DNA of 64,000 nucleotides from the NCBI GenBank assembly GCA_965247455.1, contig CBDFHE010000013.1, forward strand, positions 62,001 through 126,000. The letters are read 5' to 3'. Shown here in pieces: positions 54,072 through 62,383 of the stretch. Both the position numbers and the translations under genes were made by a program. Below the pieces are notes generated by a model. It ran no database searches, was not told the DNA's origin, and saw nothing but the letters and a program-made list of their open reading frames with translations. Position 1 is the first letter of the stretch, and each line of letters opens with the position of its first letter. This DNA comes from JACZYA01 sp965247455 (lineage in GTDB: Bacteria; Acidobacteriota; Terriglobia; Acidiferrales; 2-02-FULL-67-57).

Positions 54072-55067
54072 TTAGGACTTGAACCGCGGCAGGATTTCGC
54101 GCTGATAGTCTTCCAGCGTCTTCTCTTCCTCGCCCGACATCAGATAGATATTGAACTGGGTCACGCCCACGCGCACCAGTGTTTCCAGCTTCTCCCGGTG
54201 GGCGTCGGCCGGGCCGACCAGGCAAAATCGGTCCACCACCTCATCGGACACAAACTCCGCATTGTCGCTGCCGACTTCGCAGTGGTGCTGATAGTTATAG
54301 CCCGCGCGGTTCTTCACATAGGCGGTGAGAGCTGCGGGAAGCTCCTCCAGCTTGTAGCGGCTGATCAAATCGACCACGTGGTTGGACACCAACGCCGGAA
54401 ACCACCGGACATGTTCGCGCGCAGCCTTCACATCATCGGACATCCACACCGGCGCAGCCGACATGACCTCGATGGACTTCGGGTCGCGCCCCGCTTCCCG
54501 GGCGCCCTCCTTCACAAAGCCCAGGCACCAGGAGATCAAGTCCGGGTCGGCGAATTGCAGAATGACGCCGTCGGCGATCTTGCCGGCCAGGCGCATCACC
54601 TTGGGCCCGTAGCCCGCCACCCACACGCGCGGCGGCGACCCATTGGCCCAACTCAAACGCACGGGCTGCCCGTCGTACATCACTTCGCGCCCGGCGTTCA
54701 AGTCTCGAAATACGCGCACGGCCTCTTCCAACTTTGCAACCGTAGTGGGCTTCTTGCCCAAGACACGCCGCGAACTGTCTCCGCGCCCGATGCCCAATTG
54801 CATCCGGCCGCCGGAAATCAGATTGAGGGTGGCAAAGAGGCTGGAGGTCACGGTCATATCCCGCACCACCGGATTGGTGACCAGAGTGCCCAGCCGCATT
54901 CGCTCGGTGTTGGCTGCCATCAACGTCAGTAACGGATAGGGATCTTTCCAAAGGATGTGCGAATCGAAACTCCAGCCGTAGAGAAACCCGGCCGTCTCCG
55001 CCTGTCGGGTCAGCGCCAAGATGCGCTCGACCGGCATGTCTGCTTTGAAAGTAATGCCGAATTCCAT
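54072..55067 (-). CDS. Luciferase-like (LLM) flavin/F420 oxidoreductase
   Basis: A 331-residue TIM-barrel oxidoreductase. It starts MEFGITFKADMPVERIL, has the luciferase-like blocks LGTLVTNPVVRDMTVTSS, GRMQLGIGRGDSSRRVLGKKP, PRVWVAGYGPKVMRLAGKIADG and a C-terminal GVTQFNIYLMSGEEE. It resembles the subgroup found next to dihydropyrimidinase genes and named F420-dependent, although FMN use is possible and no F420-synthesis genes are seen here. Transcribed opposite to the neighbouring permease and hydantoinase. Its substrate may be a pyrimidine-ring intermediate. Confidence 0.87.
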   Translation of the reverse strand: MEFGITFKADMPVERILALTRQAETAGFLYGWSFDSHILWKDPYPLLTLMAANTERMRLGTLVTNPVVRDMTVTSSLFATLNLISGGRMQLGIGRGDSSRRVLGKKPTTVAKLEEAVRVFRDLNAGREVMYDGQPVRLSWANGSPPRVWVAGYGPKVMRLAGKIADGVILQFADPDLISWCLGFVKEGAREAGRDPKSIEVMSAAPVWMSDDVKAAREHVRWFPALVSNHVVDLISRYKLEELPAALTAYVKNRAGYNYQHHCEVGSDNAEFVSDEVVDRFCLVGPADAHREKLETLVRVGVTQFNIYLMSGEEEKTLEDYQREILPRFKS

Positions 55068-55169
55068 TGTGCCCTCGCCCCCCGCGCCTTGAGTTGGTGC
55101 CAACTCCCGCTATCTTAGCGGGTCGCGTTTCCGGTGTCCAGCAAAGAGCCGGCGTGGTGAGTCACTTTG

Positions 55170-55245
55170 GTCCAGCCCAGCGGCCCCAGCCGCTGGGAAA
55201 GGGGCACCTTCCCGGTGGCAGGGGCCACCGGGTTGGACGTGAGAG
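55170..55245. repeat. Palindromic repeat of the GTCCAACCC/CAGCGGC type
   Basis: GTCCAGCCCAGCGGC (55171) pairs loosely with the downstream CCACCGGGTTGGAC (55227), with an inner CAGCGGC-CCCA-GCCGCTG hairpin and CCCGGTGGC-AGGG-GCCACCGGG. It resembles the element at 52288-52336. It lies in the ~290-bp divergent gap between the LLM and hydantoinase genes. Confidence 0.65.
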
Positions 55246-55361
55246 GAAAGAGTGCCTGAATCGAAAGCCTAGCGGGAAATTGACCCCCCTACCAGAGCCG
55301 GCGCTGCGTTGACGCCGCCGCGCGCCTTGGCTACCATAGCCTCGCTCTCCGAGGGGGGGAC

Positions 55362-56753
55362 ATGCAATTCGATACGCTCATCCAGGGCGGCACCGTCGTC
55401 ACCGCCACCGATACCTACGCGGCCGACATCGGCATCTCCGGCGGGCGCATCACCGCCATCGCCCAGCAGTTGCCCCGGGAGACAGCCCGCCAGGTGCTCT
55501 CCGCCCAGGGGTGCTACGTCATGCCCGGCGGCATTGACGTCCACACTCACATCGACATGCCCTTCGGCGGCACCACTACCGCCGACGATTTCGAAAGTGG
55601 CACCATCGCCGCCGCCTTCGGCGGTACCACCACGCTGATTGACTTCGCCATCCAGTACAAAGGCCAGACCCTCCGCACCGCCTTCGACACCTGGATGAAG
55701 AAAGCCGAGCGCAAGGCCGCCATTGACTACGCCTTCCACTGCGTCATCACCGACCTGCCCGACGCCCGCCTGGACGACATGGACGCCCTAGTGCGCGAAG
55801 GCGTCTCCAGCTTCAAGCTCTTCATGGCCTACCCCGGAGTGTTCATGCTGGAAGACGCCCTGATCTTCAAGGCCATGTCGCAGGCGGCGCGCAACGGCGC
55901 CTTGATCTGCATGCACGCCGAGAACGGCGGCGCCATTGACGTCATCGTCCAGCGGGCGCTGGCCGAAGGCAAGACCGCGCCCAAGTACCACGCGCTGACC
56001 CGGCCCACTACCGCCGAAGCAGAAGCCACCGGGCGCGCCATTGCACTGGCTGAGATGGCGGGCGCGCCGGTCTACATCGTCCACCTCTCTTGCAACGACG
56101 CGCTGGAAAAAGTGCGCGAGGCCCGCGACCGCGGCCTGCCCGCCTACGCCGAAACCTGCCCGCAGTACCTTTTCCTCTCGCTCGAAAACATGGATGTGCC
56201 CGGCTTTGAAGCAGCCAAGTACGTCTTCACCCCGCCGCTGCGGGAGAAGTGGCACCAGGAAAAACTCTGGGCCGGGTTGGCGGCGGATCATTTGCAGGCC
56301 GTCTCCACCGACCACTGTCCCTTCTGCTACAAGGAGCAGAAAGAGATGGGCAAAGGCGACTTCAGCAAAATTCCCAACGGCGGCCCCGGCATCGAGCACC
56401 GCCTCAGCCTGGTCTTCACCGGCGGGGTGCACGGCAAGCGGTTTTCGCTCAACCGCTTTGTGGAGTTGGTTTCCACCACGCCAGCCAAGCTCTTCGGCCT
56501 CTATCCGCGCAAGGGCAGCGTCGCCATAGGCGCCGACGCTGACTTGATCCTCTTCGACCCCAACAAAGAAGAAACCATCAGCGCCAAGACCCACCACATG
56601 AAGGTGGACTACTCGATGTTCGAAGGCATCCGCGTCAAGGGCGTGCCGCGCCAAGTGCTGGTGGGCGGCCGCCTCGTGATTGACAAGGGGAAGTTCGTGG
56701 GCAAGCCCGGCCAGGGCCAGTTCCTCAAACGCCAGACCTACTCCGGCCTGTGA
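55362..56753 (+). CDS. Dihydropyrimidinase (D-hydantoinase)
   Basis: Hydrolyses dihydrouracil/dihydrothymine or hydantoins to N-carbamoyl products. The 463-residue amidohydrolase has the binuclear metal residues: HTH in GGIDVHTHIDMPFGG, the carboxylated Lys in SSFKLFMAYPG, His in CMHAENGG and VHLSCNDAL, and Asp in VSTDHCPFCYKEQKE. RBS-like GAGGGGGGAC precedes ATG 55362. The amidase at 49763 could take its product. Allantoinase is a related alternative, but the sequence is closer to hydantoinases. Confidence 0.93.
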   Translation: MQFDTLIQGGTVVTATDTYAADIGISGGRITAIAQQLPRETARQVLSAQGCYVMPGGIDVHTHIDMPFGGTTTADDFESGTIAAAFGGTTTLIDFAIQYKGQTLRTAFDTWMKKAERKAAIDYAFHCVITDLPDARLDDMDALVREGVSSFKLFMAYPGVFMLEDALIFKAMSQAARNGALICMHAENGGAIDVIVQRALAEGKTAPKYHALTRPTTAEAEATGRAIALAEMAGAPVYIVHLSCNDALEKVREARDRGLPAYAETCPQYLFLSLENMDVPGFEAAKYVFTPPLREKWHQEKLWAGLAADHLQAVSTDHCPFCYKEQKEMGKGDFSKIPNGGPGIEHRLSLVFTGGVHGKRFSLNRFVELVSTTPAKLFGLYPRKGSVAIGADADLILFDPNKEETISAKTHHMKVDYSMFEGIRVKGVPRQVLVGGRLVIDKGKFVGKPGQGQFLKRQTYSGL

Positions 56754-56871
56754 CGCCCGCCCTCTAAAGAAGGAAGCCCGCGCGGTCTCGTAGGCTTGGC
56801 CCCTGAAGTTCCGAGCCAAGCTTGGGCAGTTGACAGTTTGATGTACACCCAGGCTCGGAGGTTTGAACCAC

Positions 56872-57273
56872 ATGAGTGAAGTCATTCCTGCACGTTTCCT
56901 TGAACTGTTTCAGAAAAAATCCTTTGGCCATTTGGCGACGCTGCTGCCGAATGGAACGCCCCAGACCTCGCCGGTGTGGGTTGATTTCGACGACACCCAC
57001 GTGCTGGTGAACTCGGCGCGTGGCCGCCTGAAAGACAAGAACATGCGCCAGCGACCGCAGGTCGCCCTTTCGATTCAAGACCCCGACGATCCCTACCGTT
57101 ACCTGGAAGTGCGCGGCCGGGTGGTGGAGATCACCGAGCAGGGCGCCGATGAACACATCGACCGCTTGGCCAAGAGATACCTGGGACTGGATCGCTACCC
57201 CTACCGCCAGCCCGGCGAAGTGCGCGTCATCTACAAGATCAAACCCGAGCGAACCAGTGCCCTTGGCTCCTGA
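56872..57273 (+). CDS. PPOX-class (split-barrel) flavin/F420 oxidoreductase
   Basis: A 133-residue flavin-reductase-like split-barrel protein. The blocks KKSFGHLATLLPNGTPQTSP, VWVDFDDTHVLVNSARGRLK, RQRPQVALSIQDPDDPYRYL, EVRGRVVEIT and IDRLAKRYLG are typical of PPOX/TIGR03618-type enzymes using F420 or FMN. ATG 56872 lies nine bases after GGAGG; a TTG at 56863 is too close to it. It follows the hydantoinase by 118 bp on the same strand, so co-expression is possible. Confidence 0.88.
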   Translation: MSEVIPARFLELFQKKSFGHLATLLPNGTPQTSPVWVDFDDTHVLVNSARGRLKDKNMRQRPQVALSIQDPDDPYRYLEVRGRVVEITEQGADEHIDRLAKRYLGLDRYPYRQPGEVRVIYKIKPERTSALGS

Positions 57274-57295
57274 AGAGTAGTGCGCGGGGTGAGGC

Positions 57296-57360
57296 CGCCT
57301 GTCCCGCCTGTCCCGAGCAACGTCGAGGGAAGCGGAGTCGAGGGGAGCAGAGCGAAGGAA
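57296..57360. repeat. Intergenic repeat with TCGAGGGAAGC motif
   Basis: CCTGTCCCGAGCAACGTCGA (57303-57322) followed by GGGAAGCGGAGTCGAGGGGA. The first part repeats the sequence at the upstream edge of the ribD minisatellite (20861-20880), and the reverse complement of the second part occurs at about 52199-52235. This links the ribD insertion with the intergenic repeat family. Confidence 0.7.
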
Positions 57361-57452
57361 ACCCACACCGACCTCCTCATGCGAGGTCCAACTCCAACAT
57401 CAGAGGTGGGCCAGTTTTTCAGGGTCAGGTCAGTTGTCCAGGTTTGTGCCGG

Positions 57453-58475
57453 CTAGGGTTGGAGGACCAGCCGGCCGGTGACTGACTTGGCTTCCAGCAG
57501 GTGGTGCGCGTGCACCGCTTCTTCCAGCGGAAGCTTTTCGGAGACCACCACCTGAACCTTCTCGGCGGCAACCAGATCGAACGCCTGCTCCAGCTCCGCC
57601 ACCGAGGTAGCGTAGGAGCCAATCACTTCCAACTCCTTAAGAATCACCAAGCCGGGGTTGAACGACGCCTTGCCACCGGCAACGTTGCCGAGTACCACCA
57701 ACCGCCCCCCGCTCTTGAGCGCGTGCAAGCTTTCGTCCAGCGTGACGCTCCCCACCACTTCCAAGACAATGTCCACGTGCCCCACCAGCTTCTTCACGGC
57801 TTGGGCGAACTCCAGCCGCGGGGCATAAACAACCTCGTGGGCGCCCCAGCGCTTCAGCCCTTCCACTTTTGATTCCGAGGTCGTCACCGCCACCACCCGC
57901 GCTCCCAGCCAGCGCAGCAGTTGAATGGTGTGAATGCCCAGCCCGCCACTGGCGCCGGTGACCAAAACTGTCTGGCCGGGTTCGACCCGGGCGCGGCTCT
58001 TGAGCGCATGCACCGCCGTGCCCAGCGTGCAGGCCGTGACCGCCGCGGCCGCATCGGAAAGAGAATCCGGCACCCGCGCCAATACGTGCTCCGGGGTGAC
58101 GAAATACTCGGCGTACCCGCCAGGCACCTGCTCGCCGAAGAACACTGCCCCACCCCGGCAAAGTGTGGGCCGGCTGTCGGTACAATAGACGCAGCGGCCG
58201 CAGTTGATACGTTGCAGGCAGGCCACGCGGTCGCCCGGGCGAAACTTCGTTACTTCCGCGCCCACTTCGATCACCTCGCCCGCCACTTCGTGCCCCAGGA
58301 TGGCGGGCAGGCGCGTGCGCAGCAGACTTCCCCGGCGATTGATTACGTCGTGGAAGCAGACGCCGCACGCCCGCACCCGCAGCAAGAGTTCGCGCGCGCC
58401 CGGCCGGGGCTCGGCCACTTCCTGCACGCTCAGGTTTTCCGCCGGGCCGAATTCGTGCAGCACCACCGCTTTCAT
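57453..58475 (-). CDS. Zinc-dependent MDR alcohol dehydrogenase
   Basis: A 340-residue medium-chain dehydrogenase. The catalytic zinc region is ACGVCFHDVINRRG with GHEVAGEVIEVG; the structural zinc Cys set is NCGRCVYCTDSRPTLC. The NAD(P) motif VLVTGASGGLGIHTIQLL is near residue 168. It resembles the group annotated as acryloyl-CoA reductase/alcohol dehydrogenase. Its start overlaps the DUF35 stop (58472-58475), so it is the last gene of the HMG-CoA synthase operon; it might reduce an acyl-CoA or oxo product there, but this is inference. Confidence 0.88.
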   Translation of the reverse strand: MKAVVLHEFGPAENLSVQEVAEPRPGARELLLRVRACGVCFHDVINRRGSLLRTRLPAILGHEVAGEVIEVGAEVTKFRPGDRVACLQRINCGRCVYCTDSRPTLCRGGAVFFGEQVPGGYAEYFVTPEHVLARVPDSLSDAAAAVTACTLGTAVHALKSRARVEPGQTVLVTGASGGLGIHTIQLLRWLGARVVAVTTSESKVEGLKRWGAHEVVYAPRLEFAQAVKKLVGHVDIVLEVVGSVTLDESLHALKSGGRLVVLGNVAGGKASFNPGLVILKELEVIGSYATSVAELEQAFDLVAAEKVQVVVSEKLPLEEAVHAHHLLEAKSVTGRLVLQP

Positions 58476-58894
58476 GCTTGAGCCTGTGCGCCCGCCTGCC
58501 GCTTCAGTACCGGGCGGAACTTGTAGCCATAGACAATCAGCCCTTGCTCGGCGTCGGAGCGCAGCCGCCGCAGCACCATCTCTACTTCCTGACCGATGCC
58601 GATTCCCTCCGGCTCCACGTCGGTCAACTGCGCCACCAGGCGAACCCCTTCCCGCAACTCAATCAGCGCCGTCAGGCTGCCGACCGAATCCTGAAACCCG
58701 CGCGCCGCGTGCAACATGCGGGCGAACGAAAGTACGCGCCCCTGCCCGCTCAACCGAACCGGCTCCAGTGCAGCCGAGCCGCAGCCCAGGCAGCGCGTGC
58801 GGGAGGGGAAATGCACCTGCCGGCAGGCGGTGCAGCGCGCGGCCTGGAGCTGATAGAACGCCGGCTGCAAGCGGCGGTAGCGCGGCAGATTCAT
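58472..58894 (-). CDS. DUF35 zinc-ribbon/OB-fold thiolase partner
   Basis: A 140-residue protein with an N-terminal rubredoxin-like zinc ribbon (CTACRQVHFPSRTRCLGCG, four Cys) and an OB-fold with LSFARMLHAARGFQ and a C-terminal GYKFRPV. In archaea such DUF35 proteins hold acetoacetyl-CoA thiolase and HMG-CoA synthase together in one complex and share a CoA site. Here the gene overlaps both the thiolase (58891-58894) and the dehydrogenase, exactly the arrangement expected for that complex. Confidence 0.9.
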   Translation of the reverse strand: MNLPRYRRLQPAFYQLQAARCTACRQVHFPSRTRCLGCGSAALEPVRLSGQGRVLSFARMLHAARGFQDSVGSLTALIELREGVRLVAQLTDVEPEGIGIGQEVEMVLRRLRSDAEQGLIVYGYKFRPVLKRQAGAQAQA

Positions 58895-60048
58895 ACGTCC
58901 ACCCCCAGCAGGTGCGTGACCGCCACCGAGGCCATCCCACCGATGCTCTGCGCCATCCCGATGCGAACGTTGCCGAGTTGCGCTTCGCCCGCGCGCCCGC
59001 GCAACTGGTCCACCGCTTCCACAATCTGGTAGGTGCCGCTGGCCCCAACCGGATGGCCGCGCGCCTTCAGTCCGCCCTGGGTGGAAATCGGCAGCTTGCC
59101 GTTGCGGTGGATGTTGCACTCCTGCGCGAAGCGCACCCCCTGGCCACGCTCCGCAAACCCGCACGCCTCCAGCGACAGCGCCGAGACGATGGTAAAAGCA
59201 TCGTGCAGCTCGAAGAAATTGATCTCCTTGGGACTCACTCCAGCCTGCTGATACACCCGCCGGGCCGATAGGTAGGCGGACTCAAACCAGAGCGGGTCCT
59301 TGCGCGGCCCCAGCCCAATCGTATCGGTGGCGGTGGAGGACGCCAGAATTTGCACCGGCCGCTGGGTGAACGAGCGCGCTTTCTCGGTGGGACACAGCAC
59401 CACCGCCGCCGCGCCGTCGCACACCGGCGAAGAATCCAGAATCGAAATGGGCTCGGCCACCATGGGCGAGCCGAGAAAATCTTTCTCGTCGATCGCCTCG
59501 CGAAACATCGCTTGCGGGTTGTGGACGCCGTTTTCGTGCGCCGTAATCACGAAGGGAGCAAAGTCGCGGCGGGCGTAACCGTAGCGCTCCATGTAGAGCC
59601 GCATCAGGAGGGCGTTCAACGCGGTGAAGGTAACGCCGTGGGCAGCTTCGTAGTCGGCATCGGCAGCGGTGGCCAGCCCGGAGGTGACGCCGTCGCCGCC
59701 CAGGTCGGTCATCTTCTCCACTCCCACCGCCACCACCAGGTCGTGCGCGCCGGAACCCACTGCCAGATGCGCCGCCCGCACCACTGCACCGCCGGAAGCG
59801 CACGCGGCTTCAATCTTGAGCGCTTCGATACCGGGGAAGCCGGCAAAATCCGCCACCAGCGTGGCCAGGTTTTCCTGCTCGCACAGACCGCCAGAGAGCA
59901 TATTGCCCGCAAAGAGAGCGTCGGGGCGCTCGACCCCGGCATCGGCCAACGCGGCCTGCACGGCCTCCACCGCCAGCTCGCGCAGGGACTTTTGCCAGTG
60001 CTCGCCCACCGGAGTTTGCCCAACGCCAATGATGCTGACCGAACGCAT
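58891..60048 (-). CDS. Acetyl-CoA acetyltransferase, archaeal/SCP2-type thiolase
   Basis: A 385-residue thiolase. The nucleophilic Cys lies in KIEAACASGGAVVRAAHLAV (near residue 87), the catalytic His regions are FELHDAFTIVSAL and GGLKARGHPVGASGTYQIVE; the C-terminal Cys of bacterial PhaA-type enzymes is not seen, as in the SCP2-like archaeal thiolases. With the adjacent HMG-CoA synthase and DUF35 it should condense two acetyl-CoA to acetoacetyl-CoA. ATG 60048 is 24 bp from the HMG-CoA synthase stop. Confidence 0.92.
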   Translation of the reverse strand: MRSVSIIGVGQTPVGEHWQKSLRELAVEAVQAALADAGVERPDALFAGNMLSGGLCEQENLATLVADFAGFPGIEALKIEAACASGGAVVRAAHLAVGSGAHDLVVAVGVEKMTDLGGDGVTSGLATAADADYEAAHGVTFTALNALLMRLYMERYGYARRDFAPFVITAHENGVHNPQAMFREAIDEKDFLGSPMVAEPISILDSSPVCDGAAAVVLCPTEKARSFTQRPVQILASSTATDTIGLGPRKDPLWFESAYLSARRVYQQAGVSPKEINFFELHDAFTIVSALSLEACGFAERGQGVRFAQECNIHRNGKLPISTQGGLKARGHPVGASGTYQIVEAVDQLRGRAGEAQLGNVRIGMAQSIGGMASVAVTHLLGVDV

Positions 60049-60071
60049 CTTCTCTCCCTTCCGAGTGAATC

Positions 60072-61142
60072 TTATTCGCGGTGAATCTTTTTCATCAGCC
60101 GCAGATACAAACCGTAGTCGGCGATTTCGCGCCGCCGGGCGATGTAGTCCCGCACGCTCGGCACGCCGTTGCGCAGCGCTCGCAGGCGCGGGGTGACCAC
60201 AATGGACATGCTGTCGCTGCCCGCCCCCGAACCATAGGACGTGAACAAAATCCGGTCGCCGGGCTCGGCAATGTCCAACACCGCCGCCAGCCCCAGCAGC
60301 GACGACCCGGCGTAAGTGTTGCCGATGAGCGGCACCAGAAAGCCCGGCTCGATCTGCTCTTTCCGAAAGCCCAGCTCCTTCGCCAACCGGCGTACGAACT
60401 TGGGGTTCGGTTGATGAAAGACCGCCCAGCGGTAGTCCTTCGGTGTGCGCCCCAACTCGTCCAACAGCGCGCGGGTGGCGTGGAGAGAATGGTGGAAGTA
60501 GGCCATGTCGCCGGTGAAGCGCTGCCCGTGCTGCGGGTAGTGCTGGTGAGCGTGGCGGAAAAAGTCGGGCGTATCGGTGACGTAGGACAGGCTGCCTTCG
60601 ATCTCGGCCGCGGCCTGCTCGGCGCGTCCGAACAGGAAGGCGGCGCCGCCCGCCGCCGCGGTGTATTCCAGCGAATCCCCCGGCTGCGACTGCGCCGTGT
60701 CCATTCCAATCGCCAGCGCGTAGGAAGCCATGCCCGACCCCACGTAGGCGATGGCGGTCTGCATGGCCTCGGAACCGGCCTTGCAGGCAAACTCCATGTC
60801 GGCGGCGCTGACGTAAGGGGTCAGCCCCAAAACCTCGGCGACGATGGTGGAGGTGGGCTTGACGGCGTAAGGCTTCGATTCGCTTCCCACCCACACCGCG
60901 CGGATCTGGCCGGGCGGGACGTCCACCCGGCGCAGCGCATTCTGCGCCGCCTCGATGCTCATCGTGGCCGTGTCTTCATCCGGTCCGGGAACCGACTTGG
61001 CGCGGATGGGCACGCGGCTGCGCTCCCGCCCCCAGCAGTCTGCGATGGCCTCAGTACGCACACGCCAACGCGGCACGTAGGCGCCGTAGCTGGCGATGCC
61101 CACCGCGTGCTGGGTCCGCATCAGAGTTCCCTGAGCCGGCAT
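60072..61142 (-). CDS. Hydroxymethylglutaryl-CoA synthase, archaeal type
   Basis: A 356-residue synthase joining acetyl-CoA and acetoacetyl-CoA to HMG-CoA. The catalytic residues fit the family: Glu88 in WVGSESKPYAVKPTS, Cys120 in EFACKAGSEAMQ and the His in AVFHQPNPKFVRRL. The start GIASYGAYVPRWRV and the G-rich LEYTAAAGGAAFLFG are typical of the archaeal group rather than the eukaryotic/staphylococcal MvaS. First gene of the operon HMGS-thiolase-DUF35-ADH. No HMG-CoA reductase is in the window, so either the mevalonate genes are elsewhere or HMG-CoA serves another pathway. Confidence 0.92.
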   Translation of the reverse strand: MPAQGTLMRTQHAVGIASYGAYVPRWRVRTEAIADCWGRERSRVPIRAKSVPGPDEDTATMSIEAAQNALRRVDVPPGQIRAVWVGSESKPYAVKPTSTIVAEVLGLTPYVSAADMEFACKAGSEAMQTAIAYVGSGMASYALAIGMDTAQSQPGDSLEYTAAAGGAAFLFGRAEQAAAEIEGSLSYVTDTPDFFRHAHQHYPQHGQRFTGDMAYFHHSLHATRALLDELGRTPKDYRWAVFHQPNPKFVRRLAKELGFRKEQIEPGFLVPLIGNTYAGSSLLGLAAVLDIAEPGDRILFTSYGSGAGSDSMSIVVTPRLRALRNGVPSVRDYIARRREIADYGLYLRLMKKIHRE

Positions 61143-61222
61143 GGAACCTCAAACCCTCCCAAACAATGGGCGCAAGTGTACGGGCAGGCAAAGAAAAGTC
61201 AAATTTATTATTTCTACAGACA

Positions 61223-61239
61223 CATAAGTTATTCTTATG
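61223..61239. promoter_or_regulatory. Perfect palindrome, likely LysR-type operator
   Basis: CATAAG-TTATT-CTTATG is a perfect 6-5-6 inverted repeat in the 150-bp divergent gap between the HMG-CoA synthase and lysR genes. It carries the T-N11-A signature of LysR-type binding sites (within ATAAG...CTTAT). It is immediately followed by TATACT (61241-61246) with an extended TG, a likely -10 box for lysR. Confidence 0.7.
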
Positions 61240-61292
61240 CTATACTCCAGCACGACAGCCAACGTGGGATCGCTCTTATAGGCGGTGCGGCA

Positions 61293-62183
61293 ATGGATTT
61301 CCACCAACTGGAAGTCTTCTTAGCGGTGGCGCGGGAGAGAAGTTTTTCGCGCGCGGCCAAAACTCTCCTGCGCACCCAGCCCGCCATCAGCCTGGCCATC
61401 CGCCGCCTGGAGGAGGAGCTGGGGGAGTCGCTCTTCGACCGCTCCAGCAAATCCGCCGCACTGACGGACGCGGGCGAGCTGCTGCTGGACTACGCCCAGC
61501 GCCTCACCAACCTGCGCCGGGAAATTCCCGCCGCCGTCAGCGAGCTGCGCAGCCTGCACCGCGGGCGCGTGCGCGTGGGCGCGAATGAAACCGGCGCGCT
61601 CTACCTGCTGCCCCTGATCGCCCGCTACCGCCGGCTCTACCCGCACGTGCGGGTGGAAATTGTCCGCAGCCTGGGGCGCAACATCCCGCGCGAGCTGCTC
61701 CAGCGCAGCCTCGACCTGGGCGTGCTCTCCTACCAACCCCGCGATCCGCACCTGGCGTCGGTGGTCGTCTTTCGGGACCGTCTGAGCTTCATCGTCTATC
61801 CCGCCCATCCTCTGGCGCGCCGGCGGCGGGTCTCCATTCAGGCGCTGGGCCAGGAGATTTTTGCCGCCCACAACATCCGCTCGCACTACCGCGAGCTGGT
61901 GCTGCGCACCTTCGAGAAACACCGCGTCCCCCTGCACATGGACATTGAGCTGCCCACGGTGGAGTCCATCAAAAAATTTGTGCAAATGCGGCAGGCGGTG
62001 GCGCTGGTGCCGCGCATGTGCATCGAAGCGGAGCTGGCGAACCGGGCGGTGGTGGAAGTGGAAGTCCCAGAGCTGCGCATCGAGCGCAAGCTGCGCGTGG
62101 TCTATCGCCGCGGCGATCCTTTTTCGCACGCGGCGCGCTCTTTTCTCCAGGTGGTGAGGACGCAAGCGCAAGGCGCTGCCTAG
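61293..62183 (+). CDS. LysR-family transcriptional regulator
   Basis: A 296-residue LysR-type regulator. The N-terminal winged helix reads MDFHQLEVFLAVARERSFSRAAKTLLRTQPAISLAIRRLE (with breaks), followed by FDRSSKSAALTDAGELLLDYA; the effector domain starts about residue 90 (GRVRVGANETGALYLLPLIA). ATG 61293 is the start. It is divergent from the HMG-CoA synthase operon with a perfect palindrome between, so it probably regulates that operon and itself. Confidence 0.92.
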   Translation: MDFHQLEVFLAVARERSFSRAAKTLLRTQPAISLAIRRLEEELGESLFDRSSKSAALTDAGELLLDYAQRLTNLRREIPAAVSELRSLHRGRVRVGANETGALYLLPLIARYRRLYPHVRVEIVRSLGRNIPRELLQRSLDLGVLSYQPRDPHLASVVVFRDRLSFIVYPAHPLARRRRVSIQALGQEIFAAHNIRSHYRELVLRTFEKHRVPLHMDIELPTVESIKKFVQMRQAVALVPRMCIEAELANRAVVEVEVPELRIERKLRVVYRRGDPFSHAARSFLQVVRTQAQGAA

Positions 62184-62383
62184 CCTAGCCGCCCCGAGCA
62201 GAGAGGCAGTTGCCCCACAGCCAGCGAGAAGAAACCCAGGGCGAAGGTTTTGTCTGCGCTTGTCCGTGACGATCGAGCGCCACATCTAATTGAAAAGATA
62301 GGCGAGAGCCGCTTGCCCAATCAGCGGTGGGAGTTTGGCAACTCCTGTGCTACCCTTGTCATCGGAGTGTTTAGGGAGGAAGG

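Noticed and set aside
55362..56753. Calling the hydantoinase an allantoinase to complete the purine pathway
   Set aside because: Its motifs (GGIDVHTHIDMPFGG, FKLFMAYPG, STDHCPF) fit dihydropyrimidinase better, and it sits with pyrimidine-type genes; activity on allantoin is only a possibility.
60081..61292. Long plus-strand open frame in front of and opposite the HMG-CoA synthase gene
   Set aside because: It is the antisense of the clearly conserved synthase; only the part from ATG 61293 (LysR) has homology features.
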